Assembly (NCBI RefSeq): GCF_022179245.1
Contig: NZ_BPQM01000007.1
Span: 1 to 56,504 of the forward strand
Source of the DNA: Methylobacterium gregans
Lineage (GTDB): Bacteria; Pseudomonadota; Alphaproteobacteria; Rhizobiales; Beijerinckiaceae
DNA: 56,504 bases
Direction: 5' to 3'
Shown here: positions 9,643-22,244 of the stretch, one piece after another
Layout: each line of letters begins with the position of its first letter
Position numbering within the stretch: the first letter of the stretch is position 1
Notes under the pieces: model-generated
What the model was told of the DNA's origin: nothing
Databases searched by the model: none
Seen by the model: only the letters and a program-made list of their open reading frames with translations
Translations under genes and position numbers: made by a program

Positions 9643-10062
9643 ATGACCGATCTAGATGTGCCGCCCGGCTGGGAGCCGATCTGCGATTTCGGCTTCATCG
9701 CCCATGTCGGACCGGTCTTCCGCCGCGCGGACGGCGCCTACGCGTTCCGTGCCTCGGAGAAGCACGCCAACCTGATCCGGGTCGTGCATGGCGGCATGCT
9801 GATGAGCTTCGCCGACCGGGCGCTCGGCGAGACGGCCATGGCGTCGGCCGACGGCGCCAACTGCGTCACCGTGCAGATGGAGATGCAGTTCCTCGACGCG
9901 GCGCGCCTCGGCGACTGGATCGAGGCCCGGCCCGAGGTGCTGCGGCGCACCGGCTCGATGGTCTTCCTGCGCACCGATCTGCTGGTCGGCGCGCGTCGCG
10001 TCGCCTACGCCTCCGGCGTCTGGAAGATCCTGCGGCGGCGGCCCGATGCCGAGGGCGCTTGA
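9643..10062 (+). CDS. PaaI-family hotdog-fold thioesterase
   Basis: A 139-residue single hotdog-domain protein. The segment Asn-Leu-Ile-Arg-Val-Val-His-Gly-Gly (about residues 43-51) is the PaaI-type active-site signature, followed by the long helix Met-Leu-Met-Ser-Phe-Ala-Asp. Proteins of this family hydrolyse acyl-CoA thioesters in the cytosol and usually act as tetramers; the substrate cannot be read from the sequence. It sits 27 bases after hrpB and 18 bases before the DUF1285 gene, so it could be part of one transcript running on to cca. Confidence 0.85.
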   Translation: MTDLDVPPGWEPICDFGFIAHVGPVFRRADGAYAFRASEKHANLIRVVHGGMLMSFADRALGETAMASADGANCVTVQMEMQFLDAARLGDWIEARPEVLRRTGSMVFLRTDLLVGARRVAYASGVWKILRRRPDAEGA

Positions 10063-10080
10063 GCGCGCTATCTGATCCGC

Positions 10081-10695
10081 ATGGCCGCCTCGCCCGACAC
10101 AGCCCGCGACACGACCCCGGATCCCGCCAGCGACCCGACGCTCGCCCGGCTCGGCGCTGCCCTCGCGGGGCTTCCGCAGCGCGGGCCAGCCCCGGTCCAT
10201 CTCTGGAATCCACCCTATTGCGGTCCCATCGACATCCGCATCGCCGCGGACGGCACGTGGTTTCATAACGGCAGCCCGATCCGCCGCGAGAAGATGGTCC
10301 GGCTCTTCGCCTCCATCCTGCGGGCGGAGCCCGACGGCGCGATCCGGCTCGTGACCCCTGTCGAGAGCGTCGGCATCACGGTCGAGGATGCGCCCTTCTG
10401 TGCCGTCGAGATGGCTGTCGACGGCACGGGCGGTGACCGCCGCATCAGCTTTCGCACGAATGTCGACGACCTCGTGGCCGTCGGGCCCGATCACCCGCTG
10501 CGCTTCGAGCAGGCTGAGGGCGGGGCCCTCAAGCCGTACCTGCTGGTCCGCGGCGACCTCTGGGCCCTGGTCAGCCGGGCGCTGACCTACGACCTCGTCG
10601 AGATGGCCGAGAGCCGCGTCCTCGACGGCCGCCCCTGGCTCGGCCTCGAGGCCGGCGGCGCCTTCCACCGCATCGCGCCGGACGAGGCCGCGTGA
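10081..10695 (+). CDS. DUF1285 domain protein
   Basis: A 204-residue cytosolic protein of the DUF1285 family. The diagnostic region near residues 42-80 reads Asn-Pro-Pro-Tyr-Cys-Gly, then Asp-Ile-Arg-Ile, Gly-Thr-Trp-Phe-His and Gly-Ser-Pro-Ile-Arg-Arg, and leads into a Val-Thr-Pro-Val-Glu segment. The biochemical role of the family is not established. Its stop overlaps the GTG start of the downstream Nudix gene by four bases, which implies translational coupling. The pairing of DUF1285 with a CoA-type Nudix hydrolase and cca is a familiar alphaproteobacterial arrangement. Confidence 0.85.
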   Translation: MAASPDTARDTTPDPASDPTLARLGAALAGLPQRGPAPVHLWNPPYCGPIDIRIAADGTWFHNGSPIRREKMVRLFASILRAEPDGAIRLVTPVESVGITVEDAPFCAVEMAVDGTGGDRRISFRTNVDDLVAVGPDHPLRFEQAEGGALKPYLLVRGDLWALVSRALTYDLVEMAESRVLDGRPWLGLEAGGAFHRIAPDEAA

Positions 10696-11324
10696 GCCTC
10701 GACCGCGCCGGCTTCCTCGCCCTCTGCGCCGAGCGTCTGTCCCAGAGCGCGCCGGGCCCCGACGATCCGACCTCCAACCCGCGCGGCGATCACAGCCTCG
10801 ACCCGGACGGCAGCGCCGTGGTCCCGCCGCCGCCCCACCGCCGCGCCGCCGTGCTGGTGCCCGTCGTGGCCCGCGCCGGGGGCCTGTTCCTCGTCCTCAC
10901 CCAGCGCGCCGCGCATCTGCGCGACCATTCCGGCCAGATCGCCCTGCCGGGCGGTAAGATCGAGCCCAATGAGACGCCCCACGACGCCGCGCTGCGCGAG
11001 GCCTTCGAGGAGATCGGGCTGGCGCCGGAGGCGGTGCGCCCGCTCGGCTATCTCGACCCCTACCTCTCGGGCACCGGCTTCCTCGTCACCCCGGTGATCG
11101 GACTGGTCGATCCGGAGGCCGGTCTCCGGCCGAACCCGGAGGAGGTCGCGGACGTTTTCGAGGTGCCGCTCGCCTTCCTGATGGAGGCGGCGCGCTACCA
11201 GTTGCGCTCCAAGGAATGGCAGGGGCGCCTCCGGTACTTCTACGCCCTCCCCTTCGGCGAGCGCCTGATCTGGGGCGTCACCGCCGGTATCCTGCACAAC
11301 TTGCGCGAACGGCTCGCGCGGTAG
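10692..11324 (+). CDS. CoA pyrophosphatase (Nudix hydrolase)
   Basis: A 210-residue Nudix hydrolase. The Nudix box is complete: Gly-Gly-Lys-Ile-Glu, then Arg-Glu-Ala-Phe-Glu-Glu-Ile-Gly. Upstream, Leu-Thr-Gln-Arg-Ala-Ala-His-Leu followed by His-Ser-Gly-Gln-Ile-Ala is typical of the NudL/CoA-pyrophosphatase subfamily, which splits CoA and its derivatives into phosphopantetheine and 3',5'-ADP. Translation starts at GTG within the sequence GTGA that also ends the DUF1285 gene. The substrate is inferred from the subfamily motif. Confidence 0.9.
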   Translation: MSLDRAGFLALCAERLSQSAPGPDDPTSNPRGDHSLDPDGSAVVPPPPHRRAAVLVPVVARAGGLFLVLTQRAAHLRDHSGQIALPGGKIEPNETPHDAALREAFEEIGLAPEAVRPLGYLDPYLSGTGFLVTPVIGLVDPEAGLRPNPEEVADVFEVPLAFLMEAARYQLRSKEWQGRLRYFYALPFGERLIWGVTAGILHNLRERLAR

Positions 11325-11356
11325 CAGAGTCCCGATCCTTCGCTGTTCTGACATCC

Positions 11357-11614
11357 ATGCTGCGCCGTCTCATCGAAGAATTCGGGATCTTCCTGATCCC
11401 CTTCGCGCTCTTCTGCACCTACCTGCTGGCGACGGGCCGCAACCCGCTGCGCCGGGTGCACTGGGACGGCCAGAGCCTGCGCCTGGCCTTCGCGGGCCTC
11501 GCCCTGGTGATCGCCTCCCTGGTCTATACGGGGCTGTTCTCCGCGCGCAGCACCGGCGGCTACGTGCCGGCCCACATGGAGAACGGGCGGCTCGTGCCGG
11601 GGCAGTTCCGCTGA
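11357..11614 (+). CDS. DUF6111-type small membrane protein
   Basis: An 85-residue protein with two hydrophobic segments: about residues 7-26 (Phe/Leu-rich, ending Leu-Ala-Thr-Gly-Arg-Asn-Pro) and about 44-62. The pattern of an N-terminal helix, Arg-Asn-Pro-Leu, a second helix and a Gly/Pro-rich C-terminus fits the uncharacterised DUF6111 family found in Hyphomicrobiales next to cca. Its TGA shares its last base with the ATG of cca (TGATG), so the two are translationally coupled. The function is unknown. Confidence 0.75.
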   Translation: MLRRLIEEFGIFLIPFALFCTYLLATGRNPLRRVHWDGQSLRLAFAGLALVIASLVYTGLFSARSTGGYVPAHMENGRLVPGQFR

Positions 11615-12840
11615 TGCAGCATCTCGACCGACAGGGTCTCGCGCGTCTGCGCGCCCGGCCGAGCGTGCGCGCCGCGCTCGCCGCCCTGAGTGGCCCGGAC
11701 GCGGAGACGCGCCTCGTCGGCGGCTGCGTGCGCGACGCGCTGCTGGGCCGCGACGCCGCCGACATCGATCTGGCGACCACCCTCCTGCCCGAGGCCGTGA
11801 TGGCGCGCGCCCGCGCCGCAGGGCTGAAGGCCGTGCCGACCGGGATCGAGCACGGCACCGTCACGCTGATCGCCGCCGGCGAGCCGATCGAGGTGACGAC
11901 GCTGCGCGAGGACGTCGAGACCGACGGGCGCCACGCGGTGGTGCGCTTCGGCGGCGACTTCGCGCAGGACGCCGCGCGGCGCGACTTCACCGTCAACGCG
12001 CTCTCCCTCGACGCGGAGGGGCGCCTGCACGACACCACGGGCGGCGTCGCGGATCTCGCGGCGGGCCGTGTCCGCTTCATCGGCGATCCGGCGACGCGGA
12101 TCCGCGAGGACGCGCTGCGCATCCTGCGCTTCTTCCGCTTCCACGCCCGCTTCGGGCACGGCACGCCGGACGCGCCTGCGCTCGCGGCCTGCATCGCGGC
12201 GCGCGACAGCCTCGACCGGCTGTCGCGCGAGCGGGTGCGGGCCGAGTTCCTGAAGCTGCTGGCCGCGCCCGGCGCGCCCGCCATGATCGCCGTCTTGAGC
12301 GAGACCGGCCTGCTCGCGCGCATCCTCGGCGGCGTCGGCGAGCGCGGCCGCCTGGACCGGTCGCTCGCGGCCGGACGCCCGGCACCGCTCGCCGCGCTGG
12401 CGGTGCTGACCCGCGAGGATGCGGAACGGCTGCGCGAGCGTCTGCGCCTGTCGAAGGCCGAGCATCAGGAACTCGACCGCTACGCCGCCGCGCTCGCCGC
12501 CGCCCGCAGCCGGGACGCGCTCGCCGAGCCGGAGATCCGGGCACTCGCGGCCGTCTACGGGGTCGATGCCGCCTCAGGTGCGCTCGCGGTGCTGGCGGGC
12601 GAGCCGCGCCCCGCCCTCCCCCGGGAGACCGGCGCGATCCTGGCGGCCCTGCGCGACGGGCCGCCCCTCGTCCTGCCGGTCGCCGGTGCCGACCTCGTCG
12701 CCCGCGGTCTCGTGCCGGGCCGCGCGGTCGGACAGGCGCTCGCCCGCGCCCGGGTCCGATGGCTCGCGCTGGGCTGTCCGCTCGATCCGGAGAGCCGCGA
12801 GGCGCTGATCGCCCACGCCCTCGACGGGACGAGCGCGTAG
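11614..12840 (+). CDS. cca: CCA tRNA nucleotidyltransferase
   Basis: A 408-residue class II nucleotidyltransferase that adds or repairs the 3'-terminal CCA of tRNA. The active site is Gly-Gly-Cys-Val-Arg-Asp at 36-41 and Asp-Ile-Asp (Asp50, Asp52); motif B is Arg-Arg-Asp-Phe-Thr-Val-Asn-Ala; the nucleotide-selecting region carries Glu-Asp-Ala-Leu-Arg-Ile-Leu-Arg with Phe-Phe-Arg-Phe. The C-terminal part is helical and has no clear HD phosphohydrolase motif, in line with other alphaproteobacterial enzymes. It is the last gene of the plus-strand run and is followed by a terminator facing the ATP synthase operon. Confidence 0.95.
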   Translation: MQHLDRQGLARLRARPSVRAALAALSGPDAETRLVGGCVRDALLGRDAADIDLATTLLPEAVMARARAAGLKAVPTGIEHGTVTLIAAGEPIEVTTLREDVETDGRHAVVRFGGDFAQDAARRDFTVNALSLDAEGRLHDTTGGVADLAAGRVRFIGDPATRIREDALRILRFFRFHARFGHGTPDAPALAACIAARDSLDRLSRERVRAEFLKLLAAPGAPAMIAVLSETGLLARILGGVGERGRLDRSLAAGRPAPLAALAVLTREDAERLRERLRLSKAEHQELDRYAAALAAARSRDALAEPEIRALAAVYGVDAASGALAVLAGEPRPALPRETGAILAALRDGPPLVLPVAGADLVARGLVPGRAVGQALARARVRWLALGCPLDPESREALIAHALDGTSA

Positions 12841-12849
12841 CCTGGACAC

Positions 12850-12894
12850 GAAAAAGCCCGCCGCGACGGTCTCCGAAGAGTGTCGCGGCGGGCT
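12850..12894 (-). terminator. Rho-independent terminator of the atpHAGDC operon
   Basis: A perfect 13-bp stem (12855-12867 pairing with 12882-12894) has a 14-base loop and is followed, on the minus strand, by a T tract. It stands 32 bases past the atpC stop. It also lies 15 bases past the cca stop, so it may act in both directions, although only the minus strand has the T run. Confidence 0.9.
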
Positions 12895-12925
12895 GTGGAG
12901 TCCGGAACCGTCCGGTCCGGCAGGA

Positions 12926-13327
12926 TCAGAGCCGCAGGAGCGCCTTCGTCTCCTGAAGCTGCACGATCTGCGCGTTCAGATCCTGGCGCTTCTGCTGGTC
13001 CTCGGTCGCGTCGTGGGCGAGCTGAGCCGCCTCGATGTCGCGATCAATCGACTCAGGCGTCAGCTCCTCGATCGGGGCGGCCCGCTCGGCCAGCACCGTG
13101 ACGCTGGTCGGGCCGACATCGGCGAAGCCGCCGCGCACGTAGATGCGCTTGCCGTTGCCCTGAGACTCGGTGACGACGATGACGCCGACCCGCAGGGTGG
13201 TCAGCACCGGCGCGTGGCCGGGAAGCACCGTCATCTCACCTTCCGAGCCGGGCAGCTGCACCGACTCGACCTCGCCGGAATACAGCGACCGCTCGGGGCC
13301 GACGAAATCAAAGTGGAAGGTGGCCAT
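12926..13327 (-). CDS. atpC: F1 ATP synthase subunit epsilon
   Basis: The 133-residue epsilon subunit, part of the central stalk of F-type ATP synthase and an intrinsic inhibitor of ATP hydrolysis. The N-terminal beta-sandwich contains Gly-Ser-Glu-Gly-Glu-Met-Thr-Val-Leu-Pro-Gly-His-Ala-Pro, the family hallmark; the C-terminal part is a helical hairpin with Gln/Lys-rich heptads. It is last in the operon, 100 bases after atpD, and an intrinsic terminator follows. Confidence 0.97.
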   Translation of the reverse strand: MATFHFDFVGPERSLYSGEVESVQLPGSEGEMTVLPGHAPVLTTLRVGVIVVTESQGNGKRIYVRGGFADVGPTSVTVLAERAAPIEELTPESIDRDIEAAQLAHDATEDQQKRQDLNAQIVQLQETKALLRL

Positions 13328-13391
13328 CGCCTGAACTGTTCCCGGATCCGAGAGGCTTGCCCGGCCCGCGTGCGGGCCGGAGCCGATAGAG

Positions 13392-13419
13392 CGCCCCTCC
13401 CCTGAGAGCGGGAGGGGCG
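13392..13419. repeat. C-rich hairpin between atpD and atpC
   Basis: A 10-bp perfect stem, CGCCCCTCCC pairing with GGGAGGGGCG, encloses an 8-base loop. It has no T run, and it lies inside the operon 8 bases beyond the atpD stop. It could stabilise the upstream mRNA end or attenuate atpC. It resembles the hairpins at 24093, 28667 and 43238. Confidence 0.75.
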
Positions 13420-13427
13420 GGGTTGCC

Positions 13428-14948
<1,521 letters not shown>

Positions 14949-14954
14949 TCAGGA

Positions 14955-15836
14955 TCAGAGCGCCTCGGCGCCCGAGATGATCTCGATGAGTTCCTTGGTG
15001 ATCATGGCCTGACGCGTGCGGTTGTAGACCAGCGTCTGCTTCTTGATCATCTCGCCCGCGTTGCGCGTGGCGGAGTCCATGGCGCTCATGCGGGCACCCT
15101 GCTCGGAGGCCGCGTTCTCGAGGAGCGCGCGGAAGATCTGCACCGTCAGGTTCTTCGGCAGCAGCGCGTCGAGGATCGACTCCTCGTCGGGCTCGAACTC
15201 GAGGGCCGCATCCGTGCCGGGACCCTTGGTCTGCGCCTGCGGCAGTTCGGCCGGGATGATCTTCTGCGCGGTCGGGATCTGCGAGATCACCGAACGGAAC
15301 TCGGCGTAGAACAGGGTTGCGACGTCGAACTCACCGGCTTCGAAGCGGCGCAGGATGTCCTCGGCGATCTCGGAGGCGAACTCGTAATCGACCGGCTTGT
15401 TTCCGCGGATGTCGCGCGAGGCGACGATCTGGTCGCGGAACTGGCGGCGCAGGACGTCGAGGCCCTTCTTGCCGACCGTCATGATCTTGACGGTCTTGCC
15501 TTCCGCCATCAGCCGGTTGGCGTGGTCGCGGGCGAGACGCGCGATCGAGGAGTTGAAGGCGCCCGCGAGTCCCCGGTCGCCGGTGCAGACCACGAGCAGG
15601 TGGACCCGGTCCTGGCCCGTGCCGGAGAGCAGACGCGGGGCGCCGACGCCGTCCACGAGGCTACCCGCGAGGTTGCCGAGCACCGCCGCCATCTTCTCGG
15701 CGTAGGGGCGGCCGTTCTCGGCGGCCATCTGGGCGCGCCGCAGCTTGGCGGCGGCGACCATCTGCATGGCCTTGGTGATCTTCTGCGTCGCCTTCACCGA
15801 GGTGATGCGGTTCCGCAGGTCCTTCAAACTCGGCAT
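14955..15836 (-). CDS. atpG: F1 ATP synthase subunit gamma
   Basis: The 293-residue rotor shaft of the F1 sector. The N-terminal helix begins [10 protein letters not shown] and continues Ala-Thr-Gln-Lys-Ile-Thr-Lys-Ala-Met; the C-terminal helix carries Met-Asp-Ser-Ala-Thr-Arg-Asn-Ala, with Tyr-Asn-Arg-Thr-Arg-Gln shortly after. A Glu-rich insert around residues 195-215, typical of alphaproteobacterial gamma subunits, is present. It lies between atpA and atpD. Confidence 0.98.
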   Translation of the reverse strand: MPSLKDLRNRITSVKATQKITKAMQMVAAAKLRRAQMAAENGRPYAEKMAAVLGNLAGSLVDGVGAPRLLSGTGQDRVHLLVVCTGDRGLAGAFNSSIARLARDHANRLMAEGKTVKIMTVGKKGLDVLRRQFRDQIVASRDIRGNKPVDYEFASEIAEDILRRFEAGEFDVATLFYAEFRSVISQIPTAQKIIPAELPQAQTKGPGTDAALEFEPDEESILDALLPKNLTVQIFRALLENAASEQGARMSAMDSATRNAGEMIKKQTLVYNRTRQAMITKELIEIISGAEAL

Positions 15837-15909
15837 CGAAGCGGTCCGGTGGTCTCAAGGGCCAGAGGCGGAGGCGCCGAACGGCGCCCCCGCAGTTGAT
15901 GCCGTGCGC

Positions 15910-17496
<1,587 letters not shown>

Positions 17497-18069
17497 TTAC
17501 CGGGCTTCGCGCATCGCGAGGCGGATGCCGTTGAGCTTGGTGCGGAGCGAGGCGTCGACCATGCGCGAGCCCATCTTCACGACGAGGCCGCCGATCAGGC
17601 TCGGGTCGACGTGGAGGTCGACCGCGACCTCGGACTTGGCGATGTCGCGCAAGCTGGCCGTGATCTCCTCGAGAACCGCGTCGGAGGGCTTCTCCGCCAC
17701 GCGCACCTCGGCGCGAACGATGCCCTTCGATCCCTGCACCAGGGCGCGGAAGGCGGTGATCATCCCGGGCAGGGCGAACAGGCGGCGGTTCGCGGCCGTG
17801 AGGCGGATGAAGTTCGCGGCGAGCCCCGTGACGCCGGCCTTCTCGATCACGGCGGCGATCGCGGCGGCCTGCTGCTCGGCGGTGAAGACCGGGCTCTTCA
17901 CGAGGCGGCGGAGATCCGCGCTCTCCTTGAGCAGGGCGTCGAACCGGTCAAGACCGGCAGCGACCTCATCGATCTGGCGCTCGTCCCGGGCCAGATCGAA
18001 CAGGGCGGAGGCGTAGCGGCCTGCCATGCCCGCGACGAGGGGACCTGCATCGGAACCGTTCTGCGCCAC
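17497..18069 (-). CDS. atpH: F1 ATP synthase subunit delta
   Basis: The 190-residue delta subunit (OSCP homologue) joins the F1 head to the peripheral stalk. The N-terminal helical bundle has Gly-Arg-Tyr-Ala-Ser-Ala-Leu-Phe-Asp-Leu-Ala; the C-terminal signature is Asp-Pro-Ser-Leu-Ile-Gly-Gly-Leu-Val-Val-Lys-Met-Gly. I chose GTG 18069, about 14 residues before the conserved helix and with AGAGAG upstream. The frame stays open to 18123, but that extension is basic and unlike the family. It is first in the operon, so the promoter should lie in 18070-18300. No F0 gene is present nearby. Confidence 0.95.
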   Translation of the reverse strand: MAQNGSDAGPLVAGMAGRYASALFDLARDERQIDEVAAGLDRFDALLKESADLRRLVKSPVFTAEQQAAAIAAVIEKAGVTGLAANFIRLTAANRRLFALPGMITAFRALVQGSKGIVRAEVRVAEKPSDAVLEEITASLRDIAKSEVAVDLHVDPSLIGGLVVKMGSRMVDASLRTKLNGIRLAMREAR

Positions 18070-18301
18070 CCGCCGCTCTCTCTTTGCCTTGCCCGCGGTT
18101 TCGTCCCGGATCCGTGCCCGCATCGGGCTCGGAGAGGACGGCCGTAGGAAATGGGATTGTCCCGGGAAACCGGGGGCATAGAGACCCCTGCCCGGCGCGG
18201 CGACCGCCTAGCATGGCAACATGGTGGCACGCAAGGCGAAGGGCGCGCGGCAGACCGAGGGCGACGCGGTGGATCGGGCTGAGCCGGATCGCTGTTCCGA
18301 C

Positions 18302-18430
18302 TCAGCGGCGCCGGCCGGCTGCGAGGCGGCTCGCCCAGCTACGGACCGGGGACTCGATCATCTCGGCCACGAGCACGCCGGCGATGACGGCGGCGACCAT
18401 GACGAGGAGCTGGGCGGTGAGGGCGTGCAT
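18302..18430 (-). CDS. Putative 42-residue single-pass membrane protein
   Basis: An ATG-started frame with nearly all codons ending in G or C, as in its neighbours. It encodes one hydrophobic helix (Leu-Leu-Val-Met-Val-Ala-Ala-Val-Ile-Ala-Gly-Val-Leu-Val) followed by Glu-Met-Ile-Glu-Ser-Pro and a basic tail. The opposite strand is open too, but its predicted product is rich in His, Asp, Glu and Gly, as expected from reading a hydrophobic helix in antisense. The ribosome site is weak (GTGGAC). No family is recognised. It lies between dsbA-like and atpH genes, all on the minus strand. Confidence 0.45.
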   Translation of the reverse strand: MHALTAQLLVMVAAVIAGVLVAEMIESPVRSWASRLAAGRRR

Positions 18431-18533
18431 CGTTTGTCCACAAGCTTAGGCACCCTCCCGCCGAGCCGGGTCCGGGCATCCGCAGGATGAGCGCCGATCC
18501 TTTCCAGAGGCTGACTTGGCGCGCGAGCCCGGT

Positions 18534-19220
18534 TCAGCAGGCGAGCTTGTCGCAGCGCCGTGTGCTGGCGATCATCCGTGCCAGCGAGCGGGCACCGGGA
18601 TGGCCAAGGACTCCGGCGTTTCCGAGGACGTAGGAGGGCGTGGCGTAGAGGCCGAGATCGGCGGCCATGCGCATGTGGCTCTTCAGGGCCAGCCGAACCT
18701 CCTCGCTGTCGGCGACCGCCTCGATCTCGGCGGCCGGCACGCCGAGGCCACCCGCGACCGCGAGCGCCGCCGGGCCGTCGATCCGGCCGGGCCGTCCGAG
18801 CAGCGCGCGGTAGAGGTCCCAGGCGGCGGCCGAGCCGAGGCGGCGCTGGACCGCGAGCATCACCTTGGCGGCTTGGGCCGATTGCGGCGACAGGATCGGG
18901 TTGTGCACGAGCCCGATCCGCAGGGCCGCGTCGCTGCCCTGGAGCGAGACGACGTCGGCGGCGGCCTTCCGGCACCAGGGGCAATTGAAGTCGAAGAACT
19001 CGTAGAGCGCGGTCTCGGCCTCCTTCGGCCCCGCATAGGTGACGCCGCGCAGAGCCGGGATCTGGCCGGTGATCTCGCCCGGCAGGATCGCGTTCGCAAT
19101 GGCCTTGCCCTCGTCGTTCTCGACCGCGACGCGCTGGCCGTAGGACTGGGCGAGCCCGGCGACAGGCGCGAGGATTGCGCCGGCGGAGACCGCGAGGAGG
19201 CGGCGGCGTGTCAGGGGCAT
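18534..19220 (-). CDS. DsbA-family thiol:disulfide oxidoreductase, exported
   Basis: A 228-residue thioredoxin-fold protein with a signal sequence (Thr-Arg-Arg-Arg-Leu-Leu start, which is Tat-compatible) and an active site Cys-Pro-Trp-Cys at residues 80-83 within Phe-Asp-Phe-Asn-Cys. The cis-proline loop is Ala-Thr-Pro-Ser-Tyr. Proteins of this type oxidise or isomerise disulfides in the periplasm. CPWC differs from the CPHC of classical DsbA, so the redox role could differ. It follows the gene at 19305 after 84 bases on the same strand, which encodes another thioredoxin-like fold. Confidence 0.88.
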   Translation of the reverse strand: MPLTRRRLLAVSAGAILAPVAGLAQSYGQRVAVENDEGKAIANAILPGEITGQIPALRGVTYAGPKEAETALYEFFDFNCPWCRKAAADVVSLQGSDAALRIGLVHNPILSPQSAQAAKVMLAVQRRLGSAAAWDLYRALLGRPGRIDGPAALAVAGGLGVPAAEIEAVADSEEVRLALKSHMRMAADLGLYATPSYVLGNAGVLGHPGARSLARMIASTRRCDKLAC

Positions 19221-19304
19221 CGGGTCGTTTTCCGTCTCTCCGGGCGCCGCGCTTCTGGCGGCGCCACCCGGAGATAGAGAAGCTTCCCGGCAGAACCTGG
19301 GCCG

Positions 19305-19931
19305 TCAGCGCACCCCCGGCGGCCGATCGCCGATCGCCCAGGCCAGCGCCTGCTCCAGCCGGTCGTTGCCCCAGAACAGCTCTCCGTCCTCGGTGAGGAA
19401 GCTCGGCGCGCCGTAGATGCCGCGCGAGCGCGCCTCCTCGCCCGCGACGCGCAGGCGAGTCTTGTTGGCCTCGGCGCTCGCGGCCTTCAGGAGCTGGGTA
19501 CCGTCGAGTCCCAGCGAATCGAGGATCGCGATCACCGCCGCCGGCTCGGCGATCGAGCGCCCTTCCGCGAAGCTCGCCCGGTAGACGGCCTGCGTGAAGG
19601 GGACCAGCCACGCCTCGCCCTGGCCGAGGATCGCCGCGCGGGTCGCCGAGAGGCTGTTCTGCGGGAACGGATCGGGGCGCGTCACGGCGGGCAGTCCGAG
19701 GCGGGCGGCCTCGCGCTGGAGGTCGCGCCACATGTTGCGGCCCTTGGCCGGGAACAGGTTGAAGGGCGAGGTGGTCCAGCCCTGCGCGGCGAAGATCGGC
19801 CCGAGCAGGAAGGGGCGCCAGCGCACCGCGACCCCCGCCTCGCGCGCCGCCGCCTCGATGCGCATGGCGGCGAGATAGGAGTAGGTCGAGGCGAACTCGT
19901 ACCAGAACTCGATGGTCGGCTGGCGGGCCAT
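19305..19931 (-). CDS. 2-hydroxychromene-2-carboxylate isomerase family (DsbA-like/GST-kappa fold)
   Basis: A 208-residue cytosolic protein. The N-terminus [13 protein letters not shown] matches the conserved Ser-x-Tyr-Ser-Tyr-Leu of the HCCA isomerase / kappa-GST group, and the C-terminal half has Gly-Ile-Tyr-Gly-Ala-Pro-Ser-Phe and Phe-Trp-Gly-Asn-Asp-Arg, also typical. Members use glutathione; the true substrate is uncertain, since no naphthalene-degradation genes are near. I chose ATG 19931 because the upstream extension to 20057 does not resemble the family. Confidence 0.88.
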   Translation of the reverse strand: MARQPTIEFWYEFASTYSYLAAMRIEAAAREAGVAVRWRPFLLGPIFAAQGWTTSPFNLFPAKGRNMWRDLQREAARLGLPAVTRPDPFPQNSLSATRAAILGQGEAWLVPFTQAVYRASFAEGRSIAEPAAVIAILDSLGLDGTQLLKAASAEANKTRLRVAGEEARSRGIYGAPSFLTEDGELFWGNDRLEQALAWAIGDRPPGVR

Positions 19932-20128
19932 GGGGAACGCGTCTCCGAACGGAGGAACATCAAAGCAAGCGCCGAGCCGTCGCGGTCCCGCAGCAGTGCG
20001 GCGCTTCAACCCTGAGATGGGGCGGCAGCGTTGCAGGTCGAACGCCCCGGCCGGCACGCCGGTTGCAGCCCGATGGTGCGCGCGATAAGCCGCCCGCGAC
20101 CCCTGCCCTCCTGCTCCGGAACCCCACG

Positions 20129-21367
<1,239 letters not shown>

Positions 21368-21428
21368 GGCACGCGGCGGTCGGCCGGGACGGTCTCGATC
21401 GTCCTGGTCGGCCCCTCGGCGACAACCG

Positions 21429-21548
21429 CGCCGTCATTCCGGGGCGCCGAAGGCGAGCCCGGAATCCATGCCCACCGCAGTCTCAGGATCTGCTGCTTCG
21501 GTGTTCATGGATCCCGGGCTCCGCTGAGCGGTCCCGGGATAACGGCGT
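21429..21548. repeat. Extragenic imperfect palindrome downstream of argG
   Basis: Within the 241-base argG-to-21609 gap, 21455-21470 (GAGCCCGGAATCCATG) pairs with 21506-21521 with one mismatch. Outer segments starting CGCCGTCATTCCGGGG (about 21429) and ending near CCCGGGATAACGGCG (about 21548) also pair imperfectly. The layout suggests a dispersed palindromic element of the kind scattered through alphaproteobacterial genomes. Both flanking genes point towards it, so it may serve as a bidirectional transcript end. Confidence 0.65.
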
Positions 21549-21608
21549 GAGCGGCAATCGGCTGTCTTGCGAGATCGGCAGCCGCATGCCGGGCACAGGG
21601 GCCGCGTG

Positions 21609-22181
21609 CTACGCGTAATCCCCCGGCGCGATGTCGGCGTAGCGCAGGAAGATCTGCAGGGCCGGCTGCATCGCGTGGTGCAGGCGGGCCGGGTCCTCTG
21701 CCGCACCCCCCAGGATCCGGGCCATCGAGCCCCCGAGATCCGCATCCCCGTAGGGCGCCGCCGGGTCGACCCGCGGAACGCCCTGCGCCTCGTCCCAGAG
21801 GACCGCGAGGTGCGGGATCAGCGCGAGATGCGCCGCCTCGACGTCGAAGGTGATCTGCTCCGGCGCGTCGCCGCCCGCGTCGCGGAAAACGTCGCCGGTG
21901 CGGGCGGGATCGAGCTTCACCAATGGGTTGTGGTAGGTGAAGCGGCCGGGCTTCAGGGTCGCGTGCCGCACGAAGGCCGCGAGCGCGGCGCCGACCGCGC
22001 GGTGCTCCTCCTCCGCCCCCTCGTCGTCGCCCGTGACGTTGGCGATGTCGCCGTCCCGGTCGGTGCTGCCGTAGGGCGCGTCCGGGTGGATCATCGGCGC
22101 GCCGTGCGCCTCCGGGTTCCAGGCCACCACGAGGCGGCGGATCAAGGCGATCCGCTCCAGGGTGATCTCGGTCTCGGGCAT
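21609..22181 (-). CDS. Internally duplicated protein of unknown function
   Basis: A 190-residue cytosolic protein made of two related halves (about residues 8-83 and 115-190). Each half has Ala/Leu-x-Trp-Asn/Asp-x-Glu-Ala-x-Gly-x-Pro, then Pro-x-Ala-Pro-Tyr-Gly (residues 21-38 and 129-145), and ends Phe-x-Arg-x-Ala-x-x-x-Pro-Gly. It has no signal peptide or membrane segment and many acidic residues. I do not recognise the family. ATG 22181 has GAGGAG 6 bases upstream, which decides the start. It lies 63 bases after mtgA on the same strand. The repeated module may be a small binding domain, but nothing in the sequence fixes a ligand. Confidence 0.8.
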   Translation of the reverse strand: MPETEITLERIALIRRLVVAWNPEAHGAPMIHPDAPYGSTDRDGDIANVTGDDEGAEEEHRAVGAALAAFVRHATLKPGRFTYHNPLVKLDPARTGDVFRDAGGDAPEQITFDVEAAHLALIPHLAVLWDEAQGVPRVDPAAPYGDADLGGSMARILGGAAEDPARLHHAMQPALQIFLRYADIAPGDYA

Positions 22182-22244
22182 CGGGTTCTCCTCGGCTCGA
22201 GCCTCCATACCCGATTTCCCGGCCCTGTCGCGCCCCGCGGAGGC

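Noticed and set aside
18221..18490. An 89-codon plus-strand frame
   Set aside because: Its Asp/Glu/His-rich middle is what antisense of a hydrophobic helix gives; the minus-strand small membrane protein explains it.
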